The position numbers and the translations under genes are program-made. A stretch of DNA of 64,000 bases from positions 598,421,452-598,485,451 of the forward strand of contig CM046880.1 in assembly GCA_025667525.1 (NCBI GenBank), given 5' to 3'. The DNA comes from Glebionis coronaria. Its lineage: Eukaryota; Streptophyta; Magnoliopsida; Asterales; Asteraceae. This document shows, in pieces, positions 1-10,851 of the stretch (the first letter of the stretch is position 1; every line of letters begins with the position of its first letter). The notes under the pieces were generated by a model, which saw nothing but the letters and a program-made list of their open reading frames with translations, did no database searches and was not told the origin of the DNA.

Positions 1-3000
1 ATTGGTTGGAAGTGTTTATTCACACGTTGGCCCAAAACCGCACCAATAGCAAAGTCGCTAGCATCGCACATCAATTCAAAAGGCAGCTCCCAGTTAGGGG
101 TAACCAAGACCGGTGCCTTAGTTAGCTTATCCTTGAGAAGATTGAAGGCTTCGAGACACTCTTTAGAAAAGATAAAAGGAGTATCTTTTTCCAAGAGGTG
201 GGTCATCGGGCGAGCGATTTTAGAGAAATCTTGAATGAATCTACGATAGAAGCCCGCATGACCCAAAAAACTTCTCACACCCTTCACGGTTGAAGGTGGA
301 GGTAATTTGGCTATGACATCAACTTTGGCACGGTCGACTTCAAGACCGGCTTTAGAGATTTTGTGTCCTAGCACAATGCCTTCTTTTACCATAAAATGGC
401 ATTTTTCCCAATTCAGAACAAGGCGAGTGTCTTCGCACCGCTTAAGCATGCGTTCCAAATTGGCAAGGCAAGCAGAGAAGGAATCCCCGAAGACCGAGAA
501 ATCATCCATGAAGACTTCCATGGTTTGCTCAACCATGTCATGGAAGATAGCCAACATGCACCTTTGGAAAGTCCCGGGGGCATTGCATAAGCCAAAAGGC
601 ATTCTTTTATAAGCAAATGTGCCGTAGGGACAAGTGAATGTTGTCTTCTCTTGATCTTGGGGATCGATGGGTATTTGAAAATAACCCGAGAAACCATCCA
701 GAAAGCAGTAATATTCATTACCCGCTAGACGTTCAAGCATTTGGTCCATAAAAGGTAGAGGGAAATGATCCTTTCTCGTGGCATCATTGAGTTTGCGGTA
801 GTCTATACAAACTCTCCACCCAGTAACGAGATGGGTAGGAATTAACTCGTTGTTTGCATTTGGCACAACGGTGATTCCGCCTTTCTTAGGCACACAATGG
901 ACTGGACTAACCCATGGGGAATCCGAAATAGGGTAAATCATACCCGCATCAAGAAGTTTGATAACCTCCTTTTTGATGACTTCATGGATTTTAGGATTCA
1001 CCCTTCGTTGACTTTGAATTGTGGGCTTAAAGTCGTCCTCCATGAGAATTTTATGTGTGCAGAAATGAGGATCAATTCCACGGATGTCGGAGATTTTCCA
1101 AGCGATAGCACTTTTATGCTTCTTCAACACAGCGACAAGGCGTTCTTTTTCGTCTTCTTTCAGATCCTTTGCGATGATGACCGGTAGCTTCTCGTCGTCT
1201 TCCAGAAAAACGTACTCAAGATGAGGCGGTAGGTCCTTAAGCTCGAGAGTAGGAGGATCCTCAATAGATGGTGAAACTAACGATGGATCATCATTAGTCA
1301 CCTCTTTAGGAGTAGGAGGAGACAATGGGTCCTCATTGAGAAGTCTCTCAATAGTACGAATATCTTCATCCCAATTGGTAGACGAATTATCATACTTAAT
1401 ATCGAGAGGACCCAGGCTAGCTTCGAACTCATCTAAGTCACTTTCTCCAAAAGGAGTAAATGCTGGAGCAATTGAGGCAACGGTCTTAACAATGGGTAGA
1501 GAAGAGATAGTACGTTTGCAAGCATCATAAAAATGTTCTTCACAAGCCTCATCGAGAACATCAATAGCATGAACACTCTCATAGGAATAAGGTTGTTGAG
1601 AAATCTTACCCATGTTGAAGACAATTTGATCGTCACCAACTCTCATGATTAATTCGCCTGCGGCTACATCAATGAGAGTGCGACCGGTCCTCAAGAATGG
1701 ACGTCCAACGATTAATGGAACACGAGGGTCCATCTCGTAGTCAACGACGACAAAATCAGCCGGGAAGGTGAATTTATCAACGCCAACAAAGACATCTTCG
1801 GCTATCCCCACTGGATAAGCAACCGTTCGGTTGGCTAATTCCAAAGTCATTCGAGTGGGGACAAGCTCGGGGAGAGATAATTGCTTCCAAACACTTAAAG
1901 GCATTAAGTTAATACTGGCACCTAGATCAGCTAGGGCCATGCAATTCTCTACTCCCGGGAAATTGCAAGGAATCAAGAAGCGACCCGGATCACCAAGTTT
2001 GGTGGGCAATTTCCTTAAGAGCACTGCGGAGCAGTTTTCATTAAGTTGGGTCTGAGCAATGTCAAGAAGCTTTTCTTTATCACTTAGAAGATCTTTAAAC
2101 ATCTTAGCATATTTGGGCATGTGAGCGAGAGCCTCGGCAAAGGAGATGTTAAAATTCAATTGTTTAAACATTTTTAGGAAGTTTGAAACTTGAATATCAT
2201 CCTTGCTCTTTTGCTTCTCTTTCCTCAACCTTGAAGGATAAGGTATATTGGATGAAGAAGAAGGCTTCAAAGGGAGAGGATCACTCACAACCACGGGTGG
2301 TGGGGAAATGGGGATAGAAGGTGAAGGAGGTGGAGAAAGTTGCTCTTTTTCCTTGTTCACAATCACGGGTGGAGGTGTAGGAAGCTCGGGTTCCATATAA
2401 CCTTTTCCACTACGAGTGGTGATTGCTTTCATCTCCCCTCTTGGATTTGCAACGGTATTACTCGGAAGAGTACCCGAAGAAGAGGGTTGATTACCTTGGA
2501 TGAGCGAACCAATCATATCACGAAGGTGAAGAGCTTGATTATTGAAAGAGTTTTGCATGTTGGTATTAATAGCATCACTATGTTTGGCCATATCATTCCT
2601 TAGCTCGGCTCGAATATCACTTCCTTGTTTCACCATGTCATTCTTCAAGTTGACAAATTGACTCTGAAGATTCGTCACCATCTCACGATTGGTCTTCATG
2701 AACGACTCGACGTCGGGATTCACTGCCATCGGTTGATTGAGAGGTGGAGCTTGGTAAACTTGCGAATTTCCTTGAGTTTGGTAGGTATTTCTTTGGGTTT
2801 GATATTGATTTTGAGCACGAGGTTGGGATTGGTTGTTTCGGTTATAGTTTTGTTGTTGGGTTTGGTTTGCAGGAGGGAAACCGGGAGGTGCAAGATAATT
2901 GTTGGAACGATAACTTAGCAAGCTACGGTCTCCTTGAGGGCGAGCTTGATAGCCTCCCGTGGGATATGTACCATATGCTGCGTTAACGTTTTCAGAATAA

Positions 3001-3998
3001 TTGCCTTGAGTGGAAGGACAATCATTAAAAGAATGAGGACCACCACATGTGTCACAAGACATAGCAACGGCTTTAGCTTGTTGAAAGTGGTTTGTGGCCA
3101 TGGTCATGAAATTCTTGTTCATTTCAGCTAGTTGTCGAGAAATTTCAGACATTTCAGGATTGGAGGTAGTAGAAGAAACATTGACTCTCGAGTTAGATCT
3201 TGAGGATGCGGATGAATCCCAATTCTTGTGGTGAGTAGTCATGTTTTCAATCAACTCTCGACACTCCTCCGGTCTCCTTTTCATAAAAGTACCACCGGCG
3301 GCGGCATTGATCGTGTCACGATCACGAAAGGTGAGACCATTATAGAAGGTGTCAATGAGAGTGACGGGGAGCATATTGTGATTAGGACAGCGGTCGATCA
3401 AATCATTGTAACGTTCCCAAGCATCGAAAAGTGATTCATCATTCTCTTGCATAAATCCACTGATTTGGTTACGAAGGCTAGTGACCATGGATGGGGGAAA
3501 GTAGCGCGATAAAAAGCGTTGAGTCATGTCGTTCCATGTATGAATAGAATTCTTAGGAAGACGGTCAAACCATTTTTCGGCATGGTGAGAAAGCGAGTGA
3601 GGAAAGAGTTGGAGGCGAAGGTCATCCATAGAAACACCGGGAGATTTCATGCTTTGGGTAATAGTGATGAATTTGTCGAGGTGTTTGTTGGCATCATCAT
3701 CCGGAATTCCGCGAAATGGATTCGTTTGTACTTGCTGGATCATGTGATGTTTCAACGAAAACTCCTGAGCCGTGACATGCATCGGTGCAATAGGGCCTCC
3801 ACGTCCGTTCATTGTGGGTTGACATAGCTCCTCCATGGTTCGTAAGTCAGGTGGATTATTCATATTTGGGTGGGGTGGGTTATTATTATTATTGTTGTTT
3901 TGGGGGGGTGGAATATTATTGTTGTTGTTGTGTACACCTGCCATGTCTAATTGTTCGAGAGTCTCGGGCTCTGAATAAGACGTGGATCGAGTACGCAT
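1..3998 (-). CDS. Ty3/gypsy (Athila-type) gag-protease-reverse transcriptase polyprotein, partial
   Basis: Polyprotein of an LTR retrotransposon, read on the minus strand. One frame stays open from an ATG at 3998 (protein start MRTRSTSYSEPETLEQLD) to the left window edge, about 1,332 codons, so it is incomplete only because the window ends. Order: gag capsid-type domain (about residues 60-270), a cysteine/histidine knuckle CDTCGGPHSFNDC near residue 310-320, a Q/N-rich linker, aspartic protease with DLGAS near residue 690, then reverse transcriptase with the active-site box FMDD near residue 1163 (bases 498-512). RNase H begins at the edge (CDASDFAIGAVLGQ). The 3998 start is chosen because it is the first in-frame ATG after the PBS. 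No stop or frameshift was found, unlike most other elements here, which suggests a young insertion. Integrase and 3' LTR lie outside the window. The Athila assignment rests on the DLGAS protease, the tRNA-Asp-type PBS and LTR size. Confidence 0.9.
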   Translation of the reverse strand, partial: MRTRSTSYSEPETLEQLDMAGVHNNNNNIPPPQNNNNNNNPPHPNMNNPPDLRTMEELCQPTMNGRGGPIAPMHVTAQEFSLKHHMIQQVQTNPFRGIPDDDANKHLDKFITITQSMKSPGVSMDDLRLQLFPHSLSHHAEKWFDRLPKNSIHTWNDMTQRFLSRYFPPSMVTSLRNQISGFMQENDESLFDAWERYNDLIDRCPNHNMLPVTLIDTFYNGLTFRDRDTINAAAGGTFMKRRPEECRELIENMTTHHKNWDSSASSRSNSRVNVSSTTSNPEMSEISRQLAEMNKNFMTMATNHFQQAKAVAMSCDTCGGPHSFNDCPSTQGNYSENVNAAYGTYPTGGYQARPQGDRSLLSYRSNNYLAPPGFPPANQTQQQNYNRNNQSQPRAQNQYQTQRNTYQTQGNSQVYQAPPLNQPMAVNPDVESFMKTNREMVTNLQSQFVNLKNDMVKQGSDIRAELRNDMAKHSDAINTNMQNSFNNQALHLRDMIGSLIQGNQPSSSGTLPSNTVANPRGEMKAITTRSGKGYMEPELPTPPPVIVNKEKEQLSPPPSPSIPISPPPVVVSDPLPLKPSSSSNIPYPSRLRKEKQKSKDDIQVSNFLKMFKQLNFNISFAEALAHMPKYAKMFKDLLSDKEKLLDIAQTQLNENCSAVLLRKLPTKLGDPGRFLIPCNFPGVENCMALADLGASINLMPLSVWKQLSLPELVPTRMTLELANRTVAYPVGIAEDVFVGVDKFTFPADFVVVDYEMDPRVPLIVGRPFLRTGRTLIDVAAGELIMRVGDDQIVFNMGKISQQPYSYESVHAIDVLDEACEEHFYDACKRTISSLPIVKTVASIAPAFTPFGESDLDEFEASLGPLDIKYDNSSTNWDEDIRTIERLLNEDPLSPPTPKEVTNDDPSLVSPSIEDPPTLELKDLPPHLEYVFLEDDEKLPVIIAKDLKEDEKERLVAVLKKHKSAIAWKISDIRGIDPHFCTHKILMEDDFKPTIQSQRRVNPKIHEVIKKEVIKLLDAGMIYPISDSPWVSPVHCVPKKGGITVVPNANNELIPTHLVTGWRVCIDYRKLNDATRKDHFPLPFMDQMLERLAGNEYYCFLDGFSGYFQIPIDPQDQEKTTFTCPYGTFAYKRMPFGLCNAPGTFQRCMLAIFHDMVEQTMEVFMDDFSVFGDSFSACLANLERMLKRCEDTRLVLNWEKCHFMVKEGIVLGHKISKAGLEVDRAKVDVIAKLPPPSTVKGVRSFLGHAGFYRRFIQDFSKIARPMTHLLEKDTPFIFSKECLEAFNLLKDKLTKAPVLVTPNWELPFELMCDASDFAIGAVLGQRVNKHFQP

Positions 3999-4187
3999 AC
4001 ACTAAAAAGAAAATGCAAGAGAAAATATTTTTAGTTTTTATAGGTTTTATATTGTTTTTGTGTTTTTTGGAAATTTTATATTTTTATGGATTTTTGAAAA
4101 TTTTTGTGCTTGAAAATAACGTTCCCGAAAGAACGGATCCCAAAATCCAATTTTTCTCACAAGAAACCGTTGATCATTACGAAAAGA

Positions 4188-4203
4188 GCCGGCAGCGGCG
4201 CCA
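4188..4203 (-). other. Primer binding site (tRNA-Asp type) of the Athila-like element
   Basis: On the minus strand the sequence TGGCGCCGCTGCCGGC starts 10 bases after the LTR end. TGGCGCCG is the PBS core of Athila/Tat gypsy elements, which prime on tRNA-Asp. Its place between LTR and gag fixes the element's orientation. Confidence 0.8.
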
Positions 4204-4465
4204 TTTTAATAACTGACTTTTGGTTGGTTAATAAAAAGGTTTTTGCTTGCAAGATCTCTCTTTGCGTTGCTTGTACCCAATTGATATATATCGTTGTTTC
4301 GTTCTCGGTATCTTCTCGAATCGATCACGGTCAAAAGTGGAATAGTTGTAATTGGTGACTAAAAAGGGGGAGCTTTGGTCTAAATCTACTAAATGATAAA
4401 GGCAGGTAATAATAAAACTAAACTAGAAGCTTTAAATGAAACAGTAATACCTCAATAAAACTGGA

Positions 4466-5035
4466 ATTCTTCTATTCGGAATGTTGGCCTTACTCGGAAT
4501 AATTTGCTCCATGCGGAAAGTCATGATCATGCGGAAAAATCTTCTTACTCGGAATATTAAGCTACTCGGAAAATTTGGGTTATTCGCAATATGGAAGATA
4601 TTCCGAATGGAAACAAGCCTATGCGGAATAATGAGGGTAATTCGGAAAATTGGTATATTCGGAAAAAGTTCCGAATAGAGAAACAAAAACAATCCTATGC
4701 GGAAAAAGTGGACTATTCGGAATATGGAATATTCCGAATAGAGAAATTAGAAATCGGTCTATGCGGAATATTTTTGAACAGAATACTATTCGGAAAAATG
4801 GAAATGTTCCGAATAACCAAAATGATAAAACCCTTACTCGGAATAAACGAAAGTTCCGAATAACACAAAATTAAAATCCCTACTCGGAATAAACGAAAGT
4901 TCCGAATGGAGATGAAATGAAATCCTTTACTCGGAATAATGGAAGTTCCGAATAGACAAGAATTCAAACCCTTACTCGGAATAATTGAGAATTCCGAATG
5001 GACACACTCCCAGATTCCCTATTCGGAATCTGGGG
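4466..5035. repeat. Array of paired ATTCGGAA / TTCCGAAT motifs inside the LTR
   Basis: More than twenty copies of NTCGGAA or TTCCGAAT fall in about 570 bp. In the second half they form regular units, each ACTCGGAAT followed 15-25 bases later by TTCCGAAT; units start near 4836, 4881, 4930 and 4974, a spacing of about 45-49 bp. Each pair can fold into a short hairpin. Because the array is downstream of the minus-strand TATA box it should be in the RNA leader. Confidence 0.8.
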
Positions 5036-5437
5036 AACTTATGAAGCTGACGAAGAACAGTAAGATACGAGTGATTACAAACCAACTCAATCAAGTAGAA
5101 AGGTTTTACCAAATCAACCACAAATCATCTACTAACTACAAGGATTAAATCCCAATCCTAAAAACACCAATTCAACAACTTTTTAGAATCAAACTAGAAC
5201 CAAATAGAACTTAAGAACTCGAAAGAAAAAGATGAAGAAGAACAAGATGAATCAAAAGATTAAAGGAAGGATTGTATTAATGATTTAAGATTCAAAAAAA
5301 CAAAGATTAACTTACAAGATTGGAAGATAAATCAAACAAAGATTAAAACCACTCCTTAAGGGAGATGGTTCCTAAAAACTAGGAAGACTAGAAACTGGAA
5401 AAAGAAGAAGAATAATCCGTGTGTGTATTGGGAGGAG

Positions 5438-5445
5438 TATATATA
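5438..5445 (-). promoter_or_regulatory. TATA box of the Athila-like LTR
   Basis: Minus-strand TATATATA in the context GCCTATATATACTCC, about 450 bases into the LTR. This splits the LTR into a U3 of about 480 bp and a long transcribed part of about 1.2 kb containing the motif array. Confidence 0.55.
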
Positions 5446-6098
5446 GGCTTCTCCCTTGGTTGGTGAGTGGGCTTTCTTTCCTTCTTTTTGTCTTCTCGTC
5501 TTTACAGAAAAGTTGACGTTTTCGATTTTGATTCGGGATTTGTTGTCGATTAAATTCAACTCGTCTTTTAATTTCTTCGTTAAATAGACTTGAGTTTCTT
5601 CGACTTATGAAAATCTTCCGTCTTTAGTCCTTTTCTTCGATAAATCTTCGAATAGGCCTAGTGACTTCAAATCTTTTGCACCTCTTGGTCAATAGACTTC
5701 GTCTTGAGTCTTTTTCCTTGATAAAACCCGTGCAATCCCATGTTTTCTCCAATATTTATCCGGTTGGCTCTGAAAACATAACAAACACACAAACCACGCA
5801 TAATTCCAAACAAATGACATTAAATACGCGTTTTGGTCTTGTTTTTGCAAGAAATAAGTGGTAGAAAAGATGGGTGTTTACACACCTATCAGTTATATAT
5901 CTTTGAAAATTGATATATTTACAAAGTGTTAAACTTAATTAAATTTTAAATGGTTCAAAGACTATTTTCAAATAAAATCAAGCTATGAATACTTTGTTGT
6001 ATCTAACAATCAAAACATGGACGAATGCTTTTATGTGTTAAGCTAATTGTTTGTGTGTGTTTCCTTGTGCGTTATTATTATATGTAGACATTATTAAG

Positions 6099-6271
6099 TG
6101 TTCCTTGCTATTTTTTTTGGTAAAAGGGTAACAATGACCCCGGTAAATAGAACCAAAAAAGCGTTGAAGTACAAGGAATGTGGCTGAAATACCACATTAA
6201 CCGCAAGCTACAGGCAGCTTGTTAAACAAAATATTTATGACAGGCCATAAACAAAATGTTCCTTGCTATTT
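6099..6271 (-). mobile_element. 143-bp LINE 3' tail with 15-bp target site duplication
   Basis: The target duplication TGTTCCTTGCTATTT occurs at 6099-6113 and 6257-6271. Between them lies, on the minus strand, a short sequence ending ACCAAAAA plus an A-run. It matches the 3' end of the LINE at 17518-19652: GGTTAATGTGGTA, GCCACATTCC, TTGTACTTCA and CTATTTACCGGGG occur in the same order. It is an extremely 5'-truncated LINE copy, or a short element borrowing that tail. Confidence 0.85.
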
Positions 6272-7582
6272 GTAGTAGTATTGCTTATATGTCTAGTCTC
6301 TTGTGCCTTGCTTGGTATTTGTTAGTATCTAGTTTTTCCTAATTATGATGTATGCTAGATTTCTTACATTTTAGTTGCAACATTTTGTGTGCATTGCATA
6401 TAAGATTAACATCTCTTGGTTTACAAATGTTACATAAACATTTTGTACACCTTGGCATGTTCTTTAACACTTTTAGGTTTGAAAGCTTTGGGAGCTTGTC
6501 AAATCTATTGATTTAGGTCGTCTTACTCGATCATTGTGTTATTAGTTCAAGTAGATAAATGTCTCACTATAAAACATGAAACACCCTTTGAAAATCTTAG
6601 CTATTTTCTCTTAAAAGAGTGTTTGTGGGAATCAAGAAAGATTCCGATTAAATATCAATGCATTATTCAAACTATGATTGGTATCATTATCGAATCTAAT
6701 TGACATGTTTTTTAGTTTAGACATGAATGTGGTTTATTAATAATATATATCGGATCATAACTCACACTTGTGTTGATGGTGTTATATTGAATCTACTTGT
6801 TCAAATTGTTAGACATATTTTGTTTAATAATTACTTATAATGCACAATAGAGTCGGTTTGATAACTTGGATGTTTCATCTGAAATACTCAAGTAATTTAC
6901 ATTGCTATGCAATTTATAAATGTGTCATTTCCGAAAGACCAATCAAGAGTGTTCCTTTGGTTTGTGTAAACTTTGTTTATACACTTCAAAGTTATTGGCC
7001 TCAAGTTCTATTAAGGTAAATAACCTTAACTAGACTTATTTGACAAGATATGTAATGGTGCATTCTTAACCCTCATTAGGTCATGCATTGTGTCGCCATG
7101 CAAGTTTCATCCTTGCTAAACTTTATTAGGAAAATGTTGGAATTACATTTTGTCTAACTTGAGAATGACTACTAGAGAATTTATGCACTAGGATCTTAAT
7201 TTGACCTAACGGTTGAATTACTTCCATGTGGGAAGTTGAGTTGGTGTATAACTCGTAAAAATGGTCGTGTTTAGCCTTAATTGAGCACCTCTAGTGATAG
7301 TCTCATACTCATTCTCTAAATAGCTAAATGGCTCTTCCTACATATGACTAATGATAGTTTACTTTGATGAACTTTGTATGTCATTAGGAGTCTTTTTCTT
7401 TTGTAGCCATTAGGTTTTTCTTAGCTTTCTTCTTACGTGCTAATTGAACCTATGTGGCTTTCCTTTGTGTGTGTTCTAGTTTTTATTGCTCTTAAGCATG
7501 ACTTTATGATAAGTTAGACTAGAACATTAGGATTTTCTGAATTGGAAAATCCTCCTTCACCACCTAAACCAAGCCTCTGTAG

Positions 7583-7670
7583 GCGGTTCTTTAAATAGAC
7601 CGCAACTCCATATCAATATGGAACCGCCGGTGGGGATAAAGAGCCGCGAGCAGAAGCTCTCAAATCGGGT
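7583..7670. repeat. Palindromic GCGGTTC/GAACCGC module, copy A
   Basis: An approximately 85-bp block with GCGGTTCT, a weaker second box, then GGAACCGCC and GAGCCGCG, followed by a GCAG...TCGGG tail. The same order of boxes and tail is seen at 10538-10620 and 12142-12225. It can form a long imperfect hairpin. Confidence 0.6.
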
Positions 7671-7872
7671 TTTCTGAAACTTCCCAATTGTTCCAACACC
7701 CTTTGGAATCTTTGTTTCAAACCTTTGATCACTCCCAAAATATCTTAGGCTTTCCCTTTTTAACCCTTTACTAGTTTGGATCATCCCTTCACCCTTTTAA
7801 ACCCTCCTTGTTAGCCATGTTCTTCACACCTCAAACCATTCATCCTTACCCCTTAAACCACCCATTACTACC

Positions 7873-8292
7873 ATGGTTTTTACAAGAACCTCCAATTCAT
7901 CCAAAACCTCCTCTTCAAAGAGGCACATAAAAATTAAGATTAAGTTACCCAAACTTAACTCTTCACCCTTTCACACACCCAAGAATGAGATTGTTCCAAT
8001 CCTCATCTCTTCATCACCCTCACCACCTCTTGCTCCATGCAAGACTACCTCAACCCATGGTACCAACCATTCTCATGGTTCTACCTCCTCTTCATTCCAA
8101 TCTAGAATGAATGAGCTAACCTCACCCTTCACTCCAAGTACTCTCTTGGATGTGACTACCCAACCTCAACCCATCCAAAGCATTCCCATTGTGAATGACT
8201 TTGTTGAACCCTTGGTGACTTCACCTTTCACCCCACCAAATTCTGCCACCACCCTTGTCTTTCATTTAAGCATGTGGATTGCTTATTTCTAA
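7873..8292 (+). CDS. Short Ser/Thr/Pro-rich ORF, possible relic of a retroelement env-like ORF
   Basis: A 139-codon frame beginning MVFTRTSNSSKTSSSK followed by a basic HIKIKIKLPKL stretch, then a Ser/Thr/Pro-rich remainder with no predicted fold I can name. It sits between the palindromic module and the long T-rich untranslated part of the SIRE-like element, where SIRE elements carry an extra ORF after pol. There is no transmembrane segment and the last residues (VFHLSMWIAYF) look like read-through after a frame break. I do not recognise a family. It may simply be a chance frame in low-complexity sequence. Confidence 0.3.
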   Translation: MVFTRTSNSSKTSSSKRHIKIKIKLPKLNSSPFHTPKNEIVPILISSSPSPPLAPCKTTSTHGTNHSHGSTSSSFQSRMNELTSPFTPSTLLDVTTQPQPIQSIPIVNDFVEPLVTSPFTPPNSATTLVFHLSMWIAYF

Positions 8293-10340
8293 GACATCTA
8301 ATTTAAGCAAATCTTAGGATTCTAGTGTAACTAAGATTAAAATTATGCTTAAGTTTTAGGCTTGTTTTTTTATACATCTTTGTATGATCTTTATTCTCTT
8401 GTATTTCTTTTCATGTTTTTCAACATGATTTTTCTTTGAGTCTTGGATCTTGTTGTTATTATGTTTCTTTCTTTTCTCTTATTTTGAGTCCTTTTCTTAA
8501 ACTAATAAGAATTAGGAATCTTCTTGGAGATTTACATTACATGTAGCTTGATTTTTGATATCTATATAGATGACTTGCTTGTATGCTACTTGCTTATATA
8601 TCTTCTTGCTTATGCGTATGCTATATGCTTAATTGATTAGTTAATGAATGCATGCTTATTATAAAGGTTTTATCTTTGTCAAGCAATTTCGATATAATAT
8701 CTCTTAGATGTGTCTAACTCATGTATGTCCTTAAATGCTACGTGCTAACATGTTTTACTTAGTCTTCTCTTTTTAAGTAATCATGTTTCTTGCATGCCAT
8801 ATATGTTAATTGTGCACCTTCTCTACATTGTTTGGTTGTAGACTTCATTAGGCATTGCATGAATTATCCTATGAGCTTACTTGATTATGTGTTAGATTTT
8901 GTACTAACTCTTTCATGTCTTCTTGAGCTTCTTTTGAGTTTCTTCTCTCATTTTCTTTCGAGATTTCACTATCACCTTCTAAGGTATAGTATTCATGAAT
9001 CAATTTGTGAAGTTATCCTTAACTTCTTTGATTGAGTTTCTCTTGGTTTATTTTAATCATGCCTCTCTAAGTCGATTCCCTCTCTTCTATCTTTCTAAAC
9101 AAAGTTGAGTCGAGCCTCACCCTTTCCTCATCATGTAATTTTTCTCTGAACACTCACATTGATTGAGAAGAGCTACGAAACTTTGAGCATGTAGTTTATC
9201 GTATGCTAAACACCATCCATCTTGGTATTTATATTCTTTGGCTTATTTGATCTTTTTTTATCATTGAGTCATCTTTTTGGTGTCGACATTCATAAGCATC
9301 CTTGCCTATAATGCCTTTGGTTTTATATTTTTTATTCTTCTCGTTTTTGAGAGTCGATTGAGGTTAAAATTTACATTTGGATTGGGTGATTCCAACAATT
9401 CTAAGTTTTTAACCTTTTGAGAGGATTTTGGTTAAATCATAAATTTTCTTGGGTGATTCCATAAATTTTAAGCTTTTAGTCCTTTGACATATTATCATTA
9501 CAATTAGTATGGATGTTTCTTCTCTACCTCTATTCCAACAATTGTGAATTGATCTTGTCAAGATCCTCTCCTTTGACTTGTTTTTGGATTGATAGCATCG
9601 CTTGCACACTTCTTTCTTCAATGCTTGTCATTGTTTGTGCAAACGACTTGTTTATCATCCTCTTTTTTTTTCATCATAGTCCTTCTTTCTCTCTTTTCGA
9701 CTATGTGGAATTGTTTTTATTGTCCATGTCATACTCTCTTTAGTTTGGTATTTTTGCCAAGATATTAAAGCGGAGTATGTCCTCTCGACAATATATGCTC
9801 TTTTTATATATGCTCTTGTCTACTAACCTTGTTTTGTAGGATACTTCTAACCCATTTTTGTAGCTCGTCACTATTCTTGCTTTGTTGGTGCCTCAAGCAA
9901 GGGGGAGCTCATATCAAGGGGGAGCATTTTCAAGAGTTCAACTCATTACATTTGCGATCGTTCACTCACTTAAATTGCATTCATTGAACATCTTGCAAGT
10001 AATGAATTATGGGATCTCGAGGACATGGAGGTGGTTAACCTATGGTGATTGAAGACTTCACTAGGATGACGCAAGCTCAATATCTTTGGATGATGGGATT
10101 ACGGTTCGGATTCTCGCCTCTCAACCGAATATCTTTTGGATGCAAGCTATCTCAAAGTTGATTCTTCTCTTCTACAAACGACGACTACCTTTGGATGCGT
10201 GATCTTCCTCAAATGATATGGATTCTACTCTTCCTCAAATGACGACTACCTTTTTTATTCGACAAAAGGGGGAGAAGGAAGTGTAAACGAGTACGTTTCA
10301 CATTTTACTATGCGTTACGGTTTACTTGTTTGTCATCATC

Positions 10341-10353
10341 AAAAAGGGGGAGA
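10341..10353 (+). other. Polypurine tract of the SIRE-like element
   Basis: AAAAAGGGGGAGA directly precedes the TG that begins the 3' LTR. This is the plus-strand primer site and matches the AAAGGGGGAGAT context typical of SIRE-type copia elements. Confidence 0.75.
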
Positions 10354-10537
10354 TTGTTAGTGCAAACATTACGATGTTTAATCAAGATGATCCCTTCATG
10401 TTTTGGTGATGACAAACGTATAACTCGCAATACAAAATGTAAAATGTGTAAGGTACTCGTAATCACTCAGGCATACTTATATATACTTATCTCGACACCT
10501 TGAAGATTACATTCGTCATGAAAGACAAGAAGGACAC

Positions 10538-10620
10538 GCGGTTCTCTTATAGAACACGTGGTTCCTTAGTGATATCGAACCGCGGGAAGATATAGAACCG
10601 CGTGCAGTCAAGCCGGTTTA
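10538..10620. repeat. Palindromic GCGGTTC/GAACCGC module, copy B
   Basis: Boxes in order: GCGGTTCT, GTGGTTCC, GAACCGCGGG, GAACCGCG, then GCAGTCAAGCCGG. Located in the U3 part of the LTR, upstream of the TATA box. Clearly related to copies A and C by box order, spacing and flanking tail. Confidence 0.7.
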
Positions 10621-10643
10621 GGCTTACTCAAGATTTCTGGAAG

Positions 10644-10749
10644 CTTCTAGAAGATGGAGGGAAACTAATAAATTCAAAATTCAAATTTTGAATGTACTTC
10701 TAGAAGATGGAGGGAAGAAAATAAATTCAAAATTCAAATTTTGAATTTG
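10644..10749 (+). repeat. Two tandem 53-bp units in the LTR
   Basis: CTTCTAGAAGATGGAGGGAA occurs at 10644 and 10697, each followed by AAATTCAAAATTCAAATTTTGAAT. The second half of each unit is itself nearly palindromic (ATTCAAAATT/AATTTTGAAT). Confidence 0.85.
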
Positions 10750-10843
10750 GGCTCCAAGAATATAAGGTGCATCCTTTTATCCAATGGGTAGTCCACTCTT
10801 TTATCCATTGGGTAAAAAGGTGCTATCCAAGGCAAGAGTTGGC

Positions 10844-10851
10844 TATAAATA
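10844..10851 (+). promoter_or_regulatory. TATA box of the SIRE-like LTR
   Basis: TATAAATA in GGCTATAAATAGAAG, followed about 30 bases on by the CACAAAAACACA stretch where transcription would begin. It places the 41-bp array and module C in the transcribed leader. Confidence 0.6.

Larger units (their letters stand above)
4214..5891 (-). mobile_element. 5' LTR of the Athila-like element
   Basis: On the minus strand this block starts TGATAGGTGTGTAAACACCC at 5891 and ends AAAAGTCA at 4214, so it has TG...CA ends and is 1,678 bp, usual for Athila LTRs. GTTAT lies directly outside its 5' end (5892-5896), the probable target duplication. The partner LTR is off the left edge. It holds a TATA box (5438-5445) and a long array of TTCCGAA-type motifs downstream of it. 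Confidence 0.75.
5892..10354 (+). mobile_element. 3' internal region of a SIRE-like Ty1/copia element, 5' part missing
   Basis: Mostly non-coding T-rich DNA. The right end is recognisable: it has the run of AAGGGGGAGC boxes (about 9900-9930) and the final polypurine tract (10341-10353) that precede the 3' LTR in SIRE/Maximus copia elements. No gag-pol is left. The Athila-like element seems to have inserted at 5892 and separated this part from the rest. Apart from the 143-bp LINE tail, the ORF at 7873 and the palindromic module at 7583, I see no recognisable content. That the stretch 5892-7500 belongs to the same element is inferred only from the absence of another boundary. Confidence 0.5.

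Noticed and set aside
413..718. 101-codon minus-strand frame
   Set aside because: It lies in a different frame of the gypsy reverse transcriptase; the true frame is open through the whole region.
4466..5035. Heat-shock elements in the LTR array
   Set aside because: TTCGGAA and TTCCGAA have a one-base gap where the plant heat-shock element needs two; only occasional GAATATTC matches occur.
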